Assembly (NCBI GenBank): GCA_900769115.1
Contig: CAAGFJ010000067.1
Location: 1 to 22,818 of the forward strand
Direction: 5' to 3'
Origin: Lachnospiraceae bacterium
GTDB lineage: Bacteria; Bacillota; Clostridia; Lachnospirales; Lachnospiraceae
DNA: 22,818 nt
Below are positions 8,201 through 14,762 of the stretch, in pieces; the first letter of the stretch is position 1, and each line of letters opens with the position of its first letter. The notes below the pieces were generated by a model. That model was given only the letters and a program-made list of their open reading frames with translations. It had not been told where the DNA came from and did no database searches. The translations under genes and the position numbers were made by a program.

Positions 8201-9650
8201 GACAAACACATTATGCAATACGGATGAGACGGTAGAAAAATATTTTATTATGGTTGCTTCGGTTAATTTGGATTTTGTAGCACGCAAAGCATATAATGAA
8301 TTAAAAGAGCAATATGTTAATAGTAAAACTAGTGAAAATGCAGGTAAGTATATTAGTGCAATGGATATTATGTATAATGTATTAGATACAGATTGTGATT
8401 CTGCATATAATTATGTAGATGCGGCAGATCAATCGGTACTTGGTTCAATTGCCGAAACTTTTGGTAATCAGGATGCAAAAAATGTGAAAAACAGTATACA
8501 TGGAATACAATTATCATATAAAACCAGAAAAAATATAGCACAAACCGGGTGGGTATCGAAGTTGGAATATGAATATCCGATAGAGTATAATAATTATAAA
8601 GATCTATTAGATACAAATGAATCTACGTCTAAAGAGTATAGAATTTATTGTCCGGTGGATGTGTTTGTGTATCAGGATGGTGAATTGGTTGCAGCTAATA
8701 TCGATGGTACTATGAGTTGCTCTGGTAATGTTACTGTAATGTCATATGAAGGAGACGCAAAAGGATTTTATTTTTCTGGTGAAGGAAATTATACTATCAA
8801 ATATGTAGGTATGGGTACTGGAACAATGAATGTGAATATTTTTGAATATGGTTCCGATGGAAAACAGAAAAGAGAAGTATGTTTTGAAGATCTTCCATTA
8901 ACATATAAAACAACCTATTTGTCCGTAGATAATGGTAAAACCAATGTGAAGGATTATTATGTAATATCAGATAATCAGGGTGGTAAAATATTACCTAAAT
9001 CAGATTCTTTAAATAATATAACAAATGATTCACAAGATGGATCGGGTAACATGGCAGATGATAAAAAGGATGAAAAGACTACAGAAGATGATAAAAAGGA
9101 TACTGTAGGTACACCGGATAATAGTAACAAAACAGGTTACAACAATAATGATTCTATATCCTCAGAATATCAGGTAATCGATGATCAGTTGGCAGAGGGC
9201 GTAGAATTATTACATACAATTACAGGTATGAGGTATAAGATAGTAACGAATAATGCCGGTTTGCATACTGTAAGTTTTATAGGATGTAAAACAAACAAGG
9301 TTACAAAAATAGATATTCCTAATTATATAGTGTATCAAGGTGTTAAATTTGATGTTGTTGCAGTAGATAGAAAAGCATGTAAGAATTATAAAAAATTACG
9401 TCAAATTGTGATAGGCAAAAATATTAAATCAATTGGTGCACAGGCATTTTACGGCTGTAATCATCTGCAGAAAATTACTGTTAAAACGAAAAAGCTTACG
9501 AAGAAAACGCTTGGAACTAAGGCTTTTTATAAAGTGGGAAGTAGCAATTATAAAAAATTAAAGATAAAGGTTCCTGCTAAACAAAAGCAGTTATACAAAA
9601 AAATATTCTATCAGCGAGGGTTATCTTCAAAAGCGAAGATTAATAAATAG
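5292..9650 (+). CDS. Large secreted protein with two DUF6273 domains and LRR tail
   Basis: This 1452-aa exported protein has a signal peptide in residues 1-32, likely cut after VEA. Two DUF6273 domains follow in tandem (about 54-275 and 298-518). Each has the marks VxYDCxWFGNY, PIKWRVLSxxGxDAFLI, a CSLRKWLNKDF-type segment and a late WLR motif. Residues of about 530-635 look like a bacterial Ig-like beta domain. Residues of about 700-1090 are mostly helical and rich in Glu, Lys and Tyr, with no known motif. A beta-rich segment follows, then an Asp/Lys linker (about 1250-1280). The BspA-type cassette (about 1300-1452) closely parallels the end of the upstream protein (GAQAFYGCNHLQKITVKT..; basic tail LSSKAKINK). 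No sortase motif is present. The domain set suggests an extracellular adhesive or carbohydrate-binding role; this is inference. A strong terminator follows. Confidence 0.9.
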   Translation: MKKSINKIISWTGIFALFVSLFASFPARQVEAELADNSNHQVADNVYGLSNPVWNDDGSVTYDCLWFGNYYQNDTEGKTKDPIKWRILSISGSDAFLIADQILERVCYDEKLVDTTWKDSSVRSWLNEDFINEAFTQEEQEAIRTATVVNNGKSGGNTQDKVYLLSDTESKKHDYGFSADVASDKARERKCTAYTKAQKVWETDEEDERKGCWWLRNRVDADDEHYNTMNIRPNGEVNENGFAVSVHYVGVCPVLHLNLSKMSSYKMAGTVSSTGEVEEINKSVEIKPSTSGLNSPQRTDSSVVYDCVWFGNYPQSDSTGAKKEPIKWRVLSLNGNDAFLISDNNLDYKKYNDSNEKVTWETCSLRKWLNKDFYKEAFNDTERNSILTTVISNPDNLQYNVSGGNNTKDNIFLLSIDEASNIDLGFSNVIGDSDKARVWKNTAYVNKIAAQGSGAVDLSWLRSPGQEQSYAEHVEQGGGMGTCNQNVTFMHAIAPVLYLDLSNTDVWKYAGTVSTDGTVNEQKPSEDTQTVLHLSDSSIQIARGEKKQISLVIHNESHDSLTEQASKIKGESMDSTIAQVYKTSLFVEPDEGENDVTCFYQISGEKEGETDIYFSTPDGSEATCHVTVVTPDDRTDVSAGWYSGYLQNIDSTKRRLLIDNDWYSVDEYFDLSDATNLMGDKEQVYINYQIEDGKICNVAAHPNEDFDKLLYQANYIMNTDYLDETIQAKTPSEILFQASLNTGMPTSATAWKTLEGIVDTARKPENALDYTIEEKDMYMALILDALECSAKSDSHNVEYVDMTNKFAKEIDKILESDSKNFSALNLEEKQNVANMAYEKIARKTGKYLSTFKDILDYAESALEYAQECVAYYNMNELTETSKEMLRQMYQQCPSEETALKEALEETVQILDASQKELTDKCVTGAMRECGKEAYKALVSYGWGKMMKEILKENYPAVLYVELVYDSGKYLTNTLCNTDETVEKYFIMVASVNLDFVARKAYNELKEQYVNSKTSENAGKYISAMDIMYNVLDTDCDSAYNYVDAADQSVLGSIAETFGNQDAKNVKNSIHGIQLSYKTRKNIAQTGWVSKLEYEYPIEYNNYKDLLDTNESTSKEYRIYCPVDVFVYQDGELVAANIDGTMSCSGNVTVMSYEGDAKGFYFSGEGNYTIKYVGMGTGTMNVNIFEYGSDGKQKREVCFEDLPLTYKTTYLSVDNGKTNVKDYYVISDNQGGKILPKSDSLNNITNDSQDGSGNMADDKKDEKTTEDDKKDTVGTPDNSNKTGYNNNDSISSEYQVIDDQLAEGVELLHTITGMRYKIVTNNAGLHTVSFIGCKTNKVTKIDIPNYIVYQGVKFDVVAVDRKACKNYKKLRQIVIGKNIKSIGAQAFYGCNHLQKITVKTKKLTKKTLGTKAFYKVGSSNYKKLKIKVPAKQKQLYKKIFYQRGLSSKAKINK

Positions 9651-9720
9651 AATTGTTTTAAATGTGGTGAATTTAATTCATCTACGTGGTGAACTCCTTT
9701 CATATTTTCACTTTACATTT

Positions 9721-9764
9721 AAACCCATAACACATATAATATCGATTATGTGTTGTGGGTTTTT
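9721..9764 (+). terminator. Strong intrinsic terminator after the secreted-protein pair
   Basis: AAACCCATAACACATA (9721-9736) pairs with TATGTGTTGTGGGTTT (9747-9762) over 16 bp with one G-U pair and a 10-nt loop, followed by a T tract (9760-9764). It separates the surface-protein operon from the oxidoreductase operon that starts 57 nt later. Confidence 0.9.
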
Positions 9765-9820
9765 GATATTATTTATCAAGAAAACCGATAGAGTGAGTTC
9801 AAAAGGTAAGGAGAATCAAC

Positions 9821-10393
9821 GTGAAGAATACGGTAGAGATCAGATGGCACGGCCGGGGCGGTCAGGGTGCCAAGTCGGCTGCATTGATGTTAGCGGATGC
9901 AGCATTTATGACAGGAAAACATGTACAGGGATTTCCGGAATATGGTCCGGAGCGAATGGGAGCGCCGATCACAGCGTATAACCGGATCAGTGAAGATCCA
10001 ATCCGGGTACATTCCAACATTTATGACCCGGACTATGTTGTTGTTGTAGACGAGACATTGCTAGAGAGTGTTGATGTGACCAACGGATTGAATCCGGAGG
10101 GCGCAATTGTGATCAATACGACGAAGAGTGTAGAGGAAGTAAAGCCACATTTGAAGGGATATCCTGGTAAGATATATACATTAGATGCAAGAGAGATTTC
10201 AGAGAAGTGCTTAGGCAGATATTTCCCAAATTCACCGATGTTAGCAGCAATCGTTGCAATCAGTAAGGTAATGACCAAGGAAGACTTCTTCCGGGAGATG
10301 GAAGGCTCTTATAAGCACAAATTTGCAAAGAAGCCGGAAGTGATTGAGGGTAATCTCAAAGCATTACATATGGCATATGAGGAGGTGGAATAA
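9821..10393 (+). CDS. porG: 2-oxoacid:ferredoxin oxidoreductase, gamma subunit
   Basis: This 190-aa protein is the gamma subunit of a four-subunit 2-oxoacid (probably pyruvate) oxidoreductase, which converts pyruvate and CoA to acetyl-CoA and CO2 with reduction of ferredoxin. The N-terminal WHGRGGQGAKSAALMLADAA glycine-rich loop and the GFPEYGPERMGAPITAYNRI block are diagnostic of the family. Length is normal. Translation appears to start at GTG 9821, with AAGGAG at 9808-9813 and a 7-nt spacer. It is the first gene of a gamma-delta-alpha-beta operon, the order of bacterial and archaeal PorGDAB. A promoter is not obvious in the short space after the upstream terminator. Pyruvate versus branched-chain 2-oxoacid specificity is not decidable by eye. 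Confidence 0.92.
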   Translation: MKNTVEIRWHGRGGQGAKSAALMLADAAFMTGKHVQGFPEYGPERMGAPITAYNRISEDPIRVHSNIYDPDYVVVVDETLLESVDVTNGLNPEGAIVINTTKSVEEVKPHLKGYPGKIYTLDAREISEKCLGRYFPNSPMLAAIVAISKVMTKEDFFREMEGSYKHKFAKKPEVIEGNLKALHMAYEEVE

Positions 10394-10699
10394 ATGGCAG
10401 CAACAGATATCACAAAGATTACAGAGAAGAGTGAATGGCAGGATCTGACGGAGGGTAATCAGGTGTATGGTGCCGGAACCTCAAAGTTATTCCACACGGG
10501 AGAATGGAGAACCCAGACTCCGGTATTTCACAGTGAGAAATGCAAACAGTGTCTATTATGCGTTCCGGTATGTCCGGACAGCTCGATTCCGGTAACCGAT
10601 TGTAAGAGAGAAGATTTTGATTATGATCATTGTAAGGGTTGTGGCATATGTGCCAAGGTCTGCCCGTTTGATGCAATTTCCATGAAGGAGGGACAGTAA
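10394..10699 (+). CDS. porD: 2-oxoacid:ferredoxin oxidoreductase, delta (ferredoxin) subunit
   Basis: This 101-aa protein is the electron-transfer subunit with two [4Fe-4S] clusters. The cysteine motifs are C50-x2-C53-x2-C56-x3-C60 (CKQCLLCVPVCP) and C80-x2-C83-x2-C86-x3-C90 (CKGCGICAKVCP). An N-terminal extension of about 45 residues (with TGEWRTQTPVF) is typical of PorD and docks it to the complex. It would carry electrons from the thiamine site of the beta subunit to soluble ferredoxin. The start directly follows the porG stop, with GAGGAGGT at 10379-10386 inside the end of porG, so the two genes are translationally linked. Confidence 0.95.
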   Translation: MAATDITKITEKSEWQDLTEGNQVYGAGTSKLFHTGEWRTQTPVFHSEKCKQCLLCVPVCPDSSIPVTDCKREDFDYDHCKGCGICAKVCPFDAISMKEGQ

Positions 10700-10700
10700 G

Positions 10701-11912
10701 ATGGCAATTCGAGAGCGTTTATCAGGAAATGAAGCCATTTCCTTCGCAATTAAGCAGGTGAATCCGGACGTTATGCCGGCATTTCCAATTACTCCTTCCA
10801 CTGAGATTCCGCAGTATGTAGCAAATTATATTGCGAATGGAGAGATGGATACCGAGTTCATTCCGGTAGAGAGTGAACACAGTTCCATGAGTGCAACGAT
10901 CGGTGCATCTGCGGCAGGAGCAAGAGCATTAACCGCTACCTCTTCCTGTGGTATGGCATTGATGTGGGAGGAATTATATGTAGCGGCATCCAATCGTCTG
11001 CCGTTGGCACTCTGTCTGGTCAATCGTGCATTATCCGGTCCAATCAATATTAACTGCGATCATTCCGATTCCATGGGCGCAAGAGATACCGGATTCATCC
11101 AGATCTATGCAGAGAACAATCAGGAAGTATATGATAATTTTGTACAGGCATACCGCATTTCCGAGCATAAGGATGTGCGTCTTCCAATCATGATCTGTCA
11201 GGATGGTTTTATCACTAGTCATGCGGTTGAGAATATTGAATTATTAGAGGATGACAAGGTTAAGAACTTTGTCGGCGAATATGAACCGGAGAATTACCTG
11301 TTAAATGCAGACCAGCCAATGGCCGTCGGCCCATATGCGGTATCCAATTATTATATGGAGACAAAGATGGCACAGAATACGGCAATGCGTAATGCCAAGC
11401 AGGTGATCTTAGATATAGGCAAAGAGTATGGTGAGATTTCCGGCAGAACGTATGGCTTCTTTGAGGAGTATCAGTTAGAGGATGCAGAGTATGCGGTTGT
11501 GATCATCGGTTCGGCGGCCGGTACGACCAAGGATGCAATTGATGCGTTGAGAGAGCAGGGCAAAAAGGTCGGACTTTTGAAGCTTCGTGTATTCCGTCCG
11601 TTCCCAGATGAGGAGATTGCCAAAGCACTTTCTCATTGTAAGGCCGTAGCGATCTTAGATCGTTGTGAGAGCTTCCGTGGTCAGGGTGGACCGCTTGGAG
11701 CCGAAGTGAAGTCAGCAATCTATGATTACGCAAAGAATGTGGCAGCATTTAATCTGGTATACGGATTAGGTGGACGTGATTTTACAGTGGAAGAGGCAGA
11801 AGAGATCTTTGACGACTTAGAGGCATATGATAAAGGTGAAAAGCCATTTGCAGAGTACCGTTATGTCGGATTGCGCGGTGAAGGCTACACGGTTATGCGC
11901 AAGAAGAATTAA
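10701..11912 (+). CDS. porA: 2-oxoacid:ferredoxin oxidoreductase, alpha subunit
   Basis: This 403-aa catalytic alpha subunit has the pyrimidine-binding domain near the N-terminus (PAFPITPSTEIPQYVANY, then IPVESEHSSMSATIGASAAGARALTATSS, where the Glu of VESEHS is the expected cofactor-activating residue). The C-terminal transketolase-C-like domain contains AVVIIGSAAGTTKDAIDALR and LLKLRVFRPFPDEEI. The motif SSCGMALMWEELYVAASNRLPL is conserved in pyruvate-type enzymes. Length is as expected for PorA. The start is 1 nt after the porD stop, with AAGGAGGG at 10685-10692. It pairs with the beta subunit 15 nt downstream to form the active site. Confidence 0.95.
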   Translation: MAIRERLSGNEAISFAIKQVNPDVMPAFPITPSTEIPQYVANYIANGEMDTEFIPVESEHSSMSATIGASAAGARALTATSSCGMALMWEELYVAASNRLPLALCLVNRALSGPININCDHSDSMGARDTGFIQIYAENNQEVYDNFVQAYRISEHKDVRLPIMICQDGFITSHAVENIELLEDDKVKNFVGEYEPENYLLNADQPMAVGPYAVSNYYMETKMAQNTAMRNAKQVILDIGKEYGEISGRTYGFFEEYQLEDAEYAVVIIGSAAGTTKDAIDALREQGKKVGLLKLRVFRPFPDEEIAKALSHCKAVAILDRCESFRGQGGPLGAEVKSAIYDYAKNVAAFNLVYGLGGRDFTVEEAEEIFDDLEAYDKGEKPFAEYRYVGLRGEGYTVMRKKN

Positions 11913-11927
11913 GAGGAGGCAGATGAG

Positions 11928-12863
11928 ATGAGTTATAATTTTAAGGAAGAAATGAACAAACCGGAACGTCTGGCTCCAGGACATAGAATGTGTGCCGGAT
12001 GCGGTGGAACGATTGCGGTTCGTGGTGTGTTACGGGCTTTGCATGAAGGAGATAAAGCGGTGATCGGTAATGCAACCGGATGTCTGGAGGTATCGACCTT
12101 CATGTATCCATATACAGCATACGAGGATAGTTACATTCACAACGCATTTGAAAATGCAGGTGCTACCATGAGTGGTGTGGAGACAGCATATAACATCCTG
12201 AAGAAGAAGGGAAAGATTAAGGAGAACTACAAGTTCATTACCTTTGGTGGTGACGGTGGAACATATGATATTGGTTTGCAGTCCTTGTCTGGTGCGATGG
12301 AGCGCAATCATGATTTCGTATACGTATGTTACGATAATGGTGCGTACATGAATACGGGTATCCAGCGTTCTTCTGCAACCCCGATGTATGCAGACACAAC
12401 GACAACACCGGTTGGAAGTGAGTCAAACGGTAAGATGCAAAACCGGAAGGATCTGGCATCCATTATAGCAGCACATGATGTTCCGTATGTGGCACAGACT
12501 ACATTTCTTGGCAATTTTAAAGATCTGCATACAAAGGCAGAGAAGGCAATCTATACAGAGGGAGCATGTTTCCTGAATATCATGGCACCATGTCCAAGAG
12601 GCTGGAGATATCCGACAGAGAATATTATGGAGATCTGTAAGTTGGGTGTGGAGACCTGTTATTGGCCATTATTTGAAGTGGATCACGGTAAATGGATCCT
12701 TAACTATGAGCCAAAGAAGAAGCTTCCAATCGAAGATTTCTTACGTCCACAGGGCAGATTCAAACATCTTTTTAAGAAGGGCAATGAGGATTTGTTAGTG
12801 CAGTTCCAGGAAGAGGTTGACCGACGCTGGGAGGATCTGCAGTTCCGTTGTTCGCAGAATTGA
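11928..12863 (+). CDS. porB: 2-oxoacid:ferredoxin oxidoreductase, beta (TPP-binding) subunit
   Basis: This 311-aa beta subunit binds thiamine diphosphate through GDGG (108-111) and the later YDNGAYMNTG. It carries a proximal [4Fe-4S] cluster: ligands C22 and C25 (RMCAGCGG), C52 (ATGCLEVS) and C222 (APCPRGWR) are all present. The YPYTAYEDSYIHNAFENAGA segment and the C-terminal PIEDFLRPQGRFKHL are closer to pyruvate-type PorB than to branched-chain types, but the assignment is from memory of the family. The ribosome site is GAGGAGG at 11913-11919. It is last in the operon, followed by a strong terminator. Many related anaerobes also use the single-chain enzyme (NifJ), so this may be a second, specialised system. 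Confidence 0.94.
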   Translation: MSYNFKEEMNKPERLAPGHRMCAGCGGTIAVRGVLRALHEGDKAVIGNATGCLEVSTFMYPYTAYEDSYIHNAFENAGATMSGVETAYNILKKKGKIKENYKFITFGGDGGTYDIGLQSLSGAMERNHDFVYVCYDNGAYMNTGIQRSSATPMYADTTTTPVGSESNGKMQNRKDLASIIAAHDVPYVAQTTFLGNFKDLHTKAEKAIYTEGACFLNIMAPCPRGWRYPTENIMEICKLGVETCYWPLFEVDHGKWILNYEPKKKLPIEDFLRPQGRFKHLFKKGNEDLLVQFQEEVDRRWEDLQFRCSQN

Positions 12864-12890
12864 TCGTTATATATATTATTTGAAGATATT

Positions 12891-12934
12891 GTGGGTGTGA
12901 AGAAAATAAAGTATTTTCTTTCACACCCACTTTT
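12891..12934 (+). terminator. Strong intrinsic terminator of the por operon
   Basis: GTGGGTGTGAAGAAAATA (12891-12908) pairs with TATTTTCTTTCACACCCAC (12912-12930) with one bulged base and a 3-nt loop, followed by TTTT (12931-12934). It lies 28 nt after the porB stop. Confidence 0.93.
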
Positions 12935-12959
12935 CATTTCATTGGGAAATTGTTATACT
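12931..12959 (+). promoter_or_regulatory. Candidate extended -10 promoter for the HTH-GNAT gene
   Basis: TATACT (12954-12959), preceded by TGT (12951-12953), forms an extended -10 element. A poor -35 match TTTTCA (12931-12936) lies 17 nt upstream, within the T tract of the terminator. Transcription would start near 12966, about 33 nt before the chosen start codon. Confidence 0.5.
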
Positions 12960-12998
12960 AATAGATAAGTTATAGTTTGGAATGGCATGGGGGTAAAA

Positions 12999-13652
12999 AT
13001 GAAAGAAGAAAATATACAATCAGGGGATTTGGTTAAGAGATTGCGTGAGGAAATGCAACTGAATCGGAGAGAATTTTGCAATTATTTTGATATTCCATAT
13101 CGTACTGTGCAGGATTGGGAGGCTGGAAAAAGAGTTATGCCGGATTATGTACTGCGTTTATTGGAATATAAGATTCGTATGGATCAACAGAATACACAAC
13201 AGAAACAAAAAGTGCAAATAAAGGAATCTTTTGGAATATGTGTGATGCGGCTTTCTGATTATGAGGAAATGTATGATCTGTGGCGCGGATGTGATGGAAT
13301 AGGCTTGCATACAGTGGATGATTCGAAAGAGGGATTAAGCCGGTTTCTACGGCGTAATCCGGACAGTTGTTTCGTGATGAGACTCCATGATCAGGTGGTT
13401 GGAACTATCTTAGCAGGAAATGATGGAAGAAGAGGGTATATCTATCATTTAGCAGTTGATCCTTCACATAGACAGGAACAGATTGGAAGCAGGCTGGTAA
13501 ATGCAGTTTTGCGGGAATTGAAGCAACAAGGTATTCACAAAGTGGCATTGGTTGCCTATGAGGATAATATGGAGGGGCATGCATTTTGGACAAAAATGGG
13601 ATTTGAAATGCGAAAAGAATTGCGATATTACAGTAAAGATATTGTAGAATAA
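12999..13652 (+). CDS. HTH-GNAT fusion protein (Xre-like domain plus acetyltransferase)
   Basis: This 217-aa protein fuses two domains. Residues of about 10-60 form an Xre-like helix-turn-helix (LVKRLREEMQLNRREFCNYF, then IPYRTVQDWEAGKRVMP), the type often found in plasmid and phage regulators and antitoxin-like proteins. Residues of about 75-215 form a GNAT domain with acetyl-CoA loop DPSHRQEQIGSRLVNAVL and the final YEDNMEGHAFWTKMGFE element. In the loop, the usual R/Q-x-x-G-x-G appears as RQEQIGS, so the first Gly is Gln. I prefer ATG 12999 (GGGGGT five bases ahead) over ATG 12987, which has no good ribosome site; the difference is four residues. The DnaA-like gene follows after 20 nt. A DNA-targeted acetyltransferase or acetyl-CoA-sensing regulator is possible. 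Confidence 0.82.
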   Translation: MKEENIQSGDLVKRLREEMQLNRREFCNYFDIPYRTVQDWEAGKRVMPDYVLRLLEYKIRMDQQNTQQKQKVQIKESFGICVMRLSDYEEMYDLWRGCDGIGLHTVDDSKEGLSRFLRRNPDSCFVMRLHDQVVGTILAGNDGRRGYIYHLAVDPSHRQEQIGSRLVNAVLRELKQQGIHKVALVAYEDNMEGHAFWTKMGFEMRKELRYYSKDIVE

Positions 13653-13672
13653 GCAGGAAAGGAAGAGACGTC

Positions 13673-14245
13673 ATGGAATATTTATATACGCAAAAGAATG
13701 CTGCGTTACATGAGTTGGAAAAGGAGTGGTTAGCCGGAAAGAGCAGGGGGTGTTATCTTTTAACAGGAAAAAGTGGTTGTGGTAAGACAACATTTTTGAA
13801 ACAGTTTGAATTTGATTGTAAGAGACAGCCTGACAGAAATACGTTTTATTGGCTTTCAGCAGAACAATGGATGACAGACATTTTACAGGACAAAGATGTT
13901 TTGACAGATGTAATATCAGATATACTTGTTATAGAAAATGCAGAACAATTGGTTGGACGAAAATGTACAGAGGAACGATTCTTCTGGCAGATAAAAAATT
14001 GGCAGAAGATAGGGAATCGTCTATGTATTGTCACATCATCGGAACCGACTGCTCCGGATGGGGTAGAGATTATAGAATGTGAGCAAATTGAGATAACATT
14101 TACGATTGTGAAACAAATGGCAGATCAACTGCAAGTGGCACTTAGCAATGAGAAAGTGAAACGAATATGGGAGGAGACAGAAGGTAGTATGTCCTGCCTG
14201 CGGGGATTGCTTTATAAAGAAAAATTAGTACAAATTACAGATTGA
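13673..14245 (+). CDS. DnaA/Hda-like AAA+ protein with partly lost catalytic motifs
   Basis: This 190-aa protein aligns by eye with domain III of DnaA and with Hda. Walker A is intact (GKSGCGKTT, 32-40). FYWLSAEQWMTDIL matches the VxYxxAExFxxE strand. DILVIENAEQLVGRKCTEERFF (83-104) matches the Walker B and following helix. LCIVTSSEP (117-125) matches sensor I. Against DnaA, the Walker B Asp-Asp is Glu88-Asn89, the arginine-finger segment (E-D-R-L-x-S-R-F) is absent, and the sensor II Arg in the NVRELEG-like segment is Ser (SMSCLRGLL). There is no DNA-binding domain IV. It probably binds nucleotide but may not hydrolyse it in the canonical way. It lies 20 nt after the HTH-GNAT gene in the same operon. 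It could modulate replication or serve as a partner ATPase; the role is unknown. Confidence 0.8.
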   Translation: MEYLYTQKNAALHELEKEWLAGKSRGCYLLTGKSGCGKTTFLKQFEFDCKRQPDRNTFYWLSAEQWMTDILQDKDVLTDVISDILVIENAEQLVGRKCTEERFFWQIKNWQKIGNRLCIVTSSEPTAPDGVEIIECEQIEITFTIVKQMADQLQVALSNEKVKRIWEETEGSMSCLRGLLYKEKLVQITD

Positions 14246-14270
14246 CGCAATGCGTTATGAATGGTATGAT
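14242..14270 (+). promoter_or_regulatory. Near-consensus promoter of the coiled-coil gene
   Basis: TTGACG (14242-14247), a 17-nt spacer and TATGAT (14265-14270) form a good sigma-A type promoter. The -35 box overlaps the TGA stop (14243-14245) of the DnaA-like gene. Transcription should start near 14277, 25 nt before the ATG at 14302. Confidence 0.75.
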
Positions 14271-14301
14271 AGTGTCACTACATAAAGAAGGGAGGGACAC
14301 T

Positions 14302-14676
14302 ATGACAGACCATGAATTACTTGTTTTTATTGCAGAGAAAGTAGTTTCGCTAGAGAGTCGAATGGATTCGCTGGAGCATCGAATGGATTCGTTGGAGCAT
14401 CGGATGGATTCCATAGAAGCTCGGATAGATTCGTTAGAAGAACGAGTGGCTTCATTAGAGAGCCAAATGGATTCTTTGGGGAAAGAGGTACGGCGTGATA
14501 GTATGCTGCTTGAGAATGAGATCTTACCTAGACTTCAGACAATTGAACGGTTATATGTGGATTCTTCGAATACTTTCATGAATAAGTCGACACAGATTGA
14601 ACAGTTACAAGATGATGTAGATGTACTTAAGATTGTTGTAGAGGATCATAGCAGTAGGTTAGAGAAGATATCATGA
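14302..14676 (+). CDS. Coiled-coil protein with six tandem heptad repeats
   Basis: This 124-aa acidic protein has no known enzymatic motif. After a short N-terminus (MTDHELLVFIAEKVVSLE) comes a run of 7-residue units of the type S/H-R-M-D-S-L-E (residues 19-60), with hydrophobic residues at a/d-like positions. This gives a continuous coiled coil; a second heptad-like stretch near the C-terminus (IEQLQDDVDVLKIVVEDHSSRLEKI) may fold back or oligomerise. The start is ATG 14302 with GGAGGG at 14291-14296; the longer reading from 14242 would begin inside the promoter. It is adjacent to the DnaA-like gene, so it may be a scaffold or partner for it, but it has its own promoter. A terminator follows. 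Confidence 0.75.
   Translation: MTDHELLVFIAEKVVSLESRMDSLEHRMDSLEHRMDSIEARIDSLEERVASLESQMDSLGKEVRRDSMLLENEILPRLQTIERLYVDSSNTFMNKSTQIEQLQDDVDVLKIVVEDHSSRLEKIS
14356..14481 (+). repeat. Six tandem 21-bp repeats encoding coiled-coil heptads
   Basis: Six consecutive 21-nt units run through 14356-14376, 14377-14397, 14398-14418, 14419-14439, 14440-14460 and 14461-14481. The first two differ at only a few bases; the later ones are more diverged but keep the G-A-T/T-C-x core for Asp-Ser. Each unit encodes exactly one heptad, so copy-number change by slippage would keep the frame and the helical phase. Confidence 0.85.
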
Positions 14677-14720
14677 GACGAGTGTGATGAGAACAATGGG
14701 AAGAGAAGATGAGAAGGAAT

Positions 14721-14755
14721 AAGAGGATTCTTACGGTTTAGCGAAGAATCCTCTT
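14721..14755. terminator. Bidirectional terminator between convergent genes
   Basis: AAGAGGATTCTT (14721-14732) and AAGAATCCTCTT (14744-14755) form a perfect 12-bp stem with an 11-nt loop, followed by an A/T-rich tract on the plus strand. It lies 44 nt after the coiled-coil stop and 8 nt beyond the stop of the convergent spore coat gene, so it probably serves both. Confidence 0.85.
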
Positions 14756-14762
14756 AATATTA

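Noticed and set aside
7843..8616. Minus-strand open frames within the helical region of the 1452-aa gene
   Set aside because: Antisense shadows rich in His, Leu, Tyr and Pro from reversed coding bias; no ribosome sites.
9664..9981. Open frame across the terminator into porG
   Set aside because: It reads through a strong terminator hairpin and overlaps porG in another frame; there is no ribosome site or family match.
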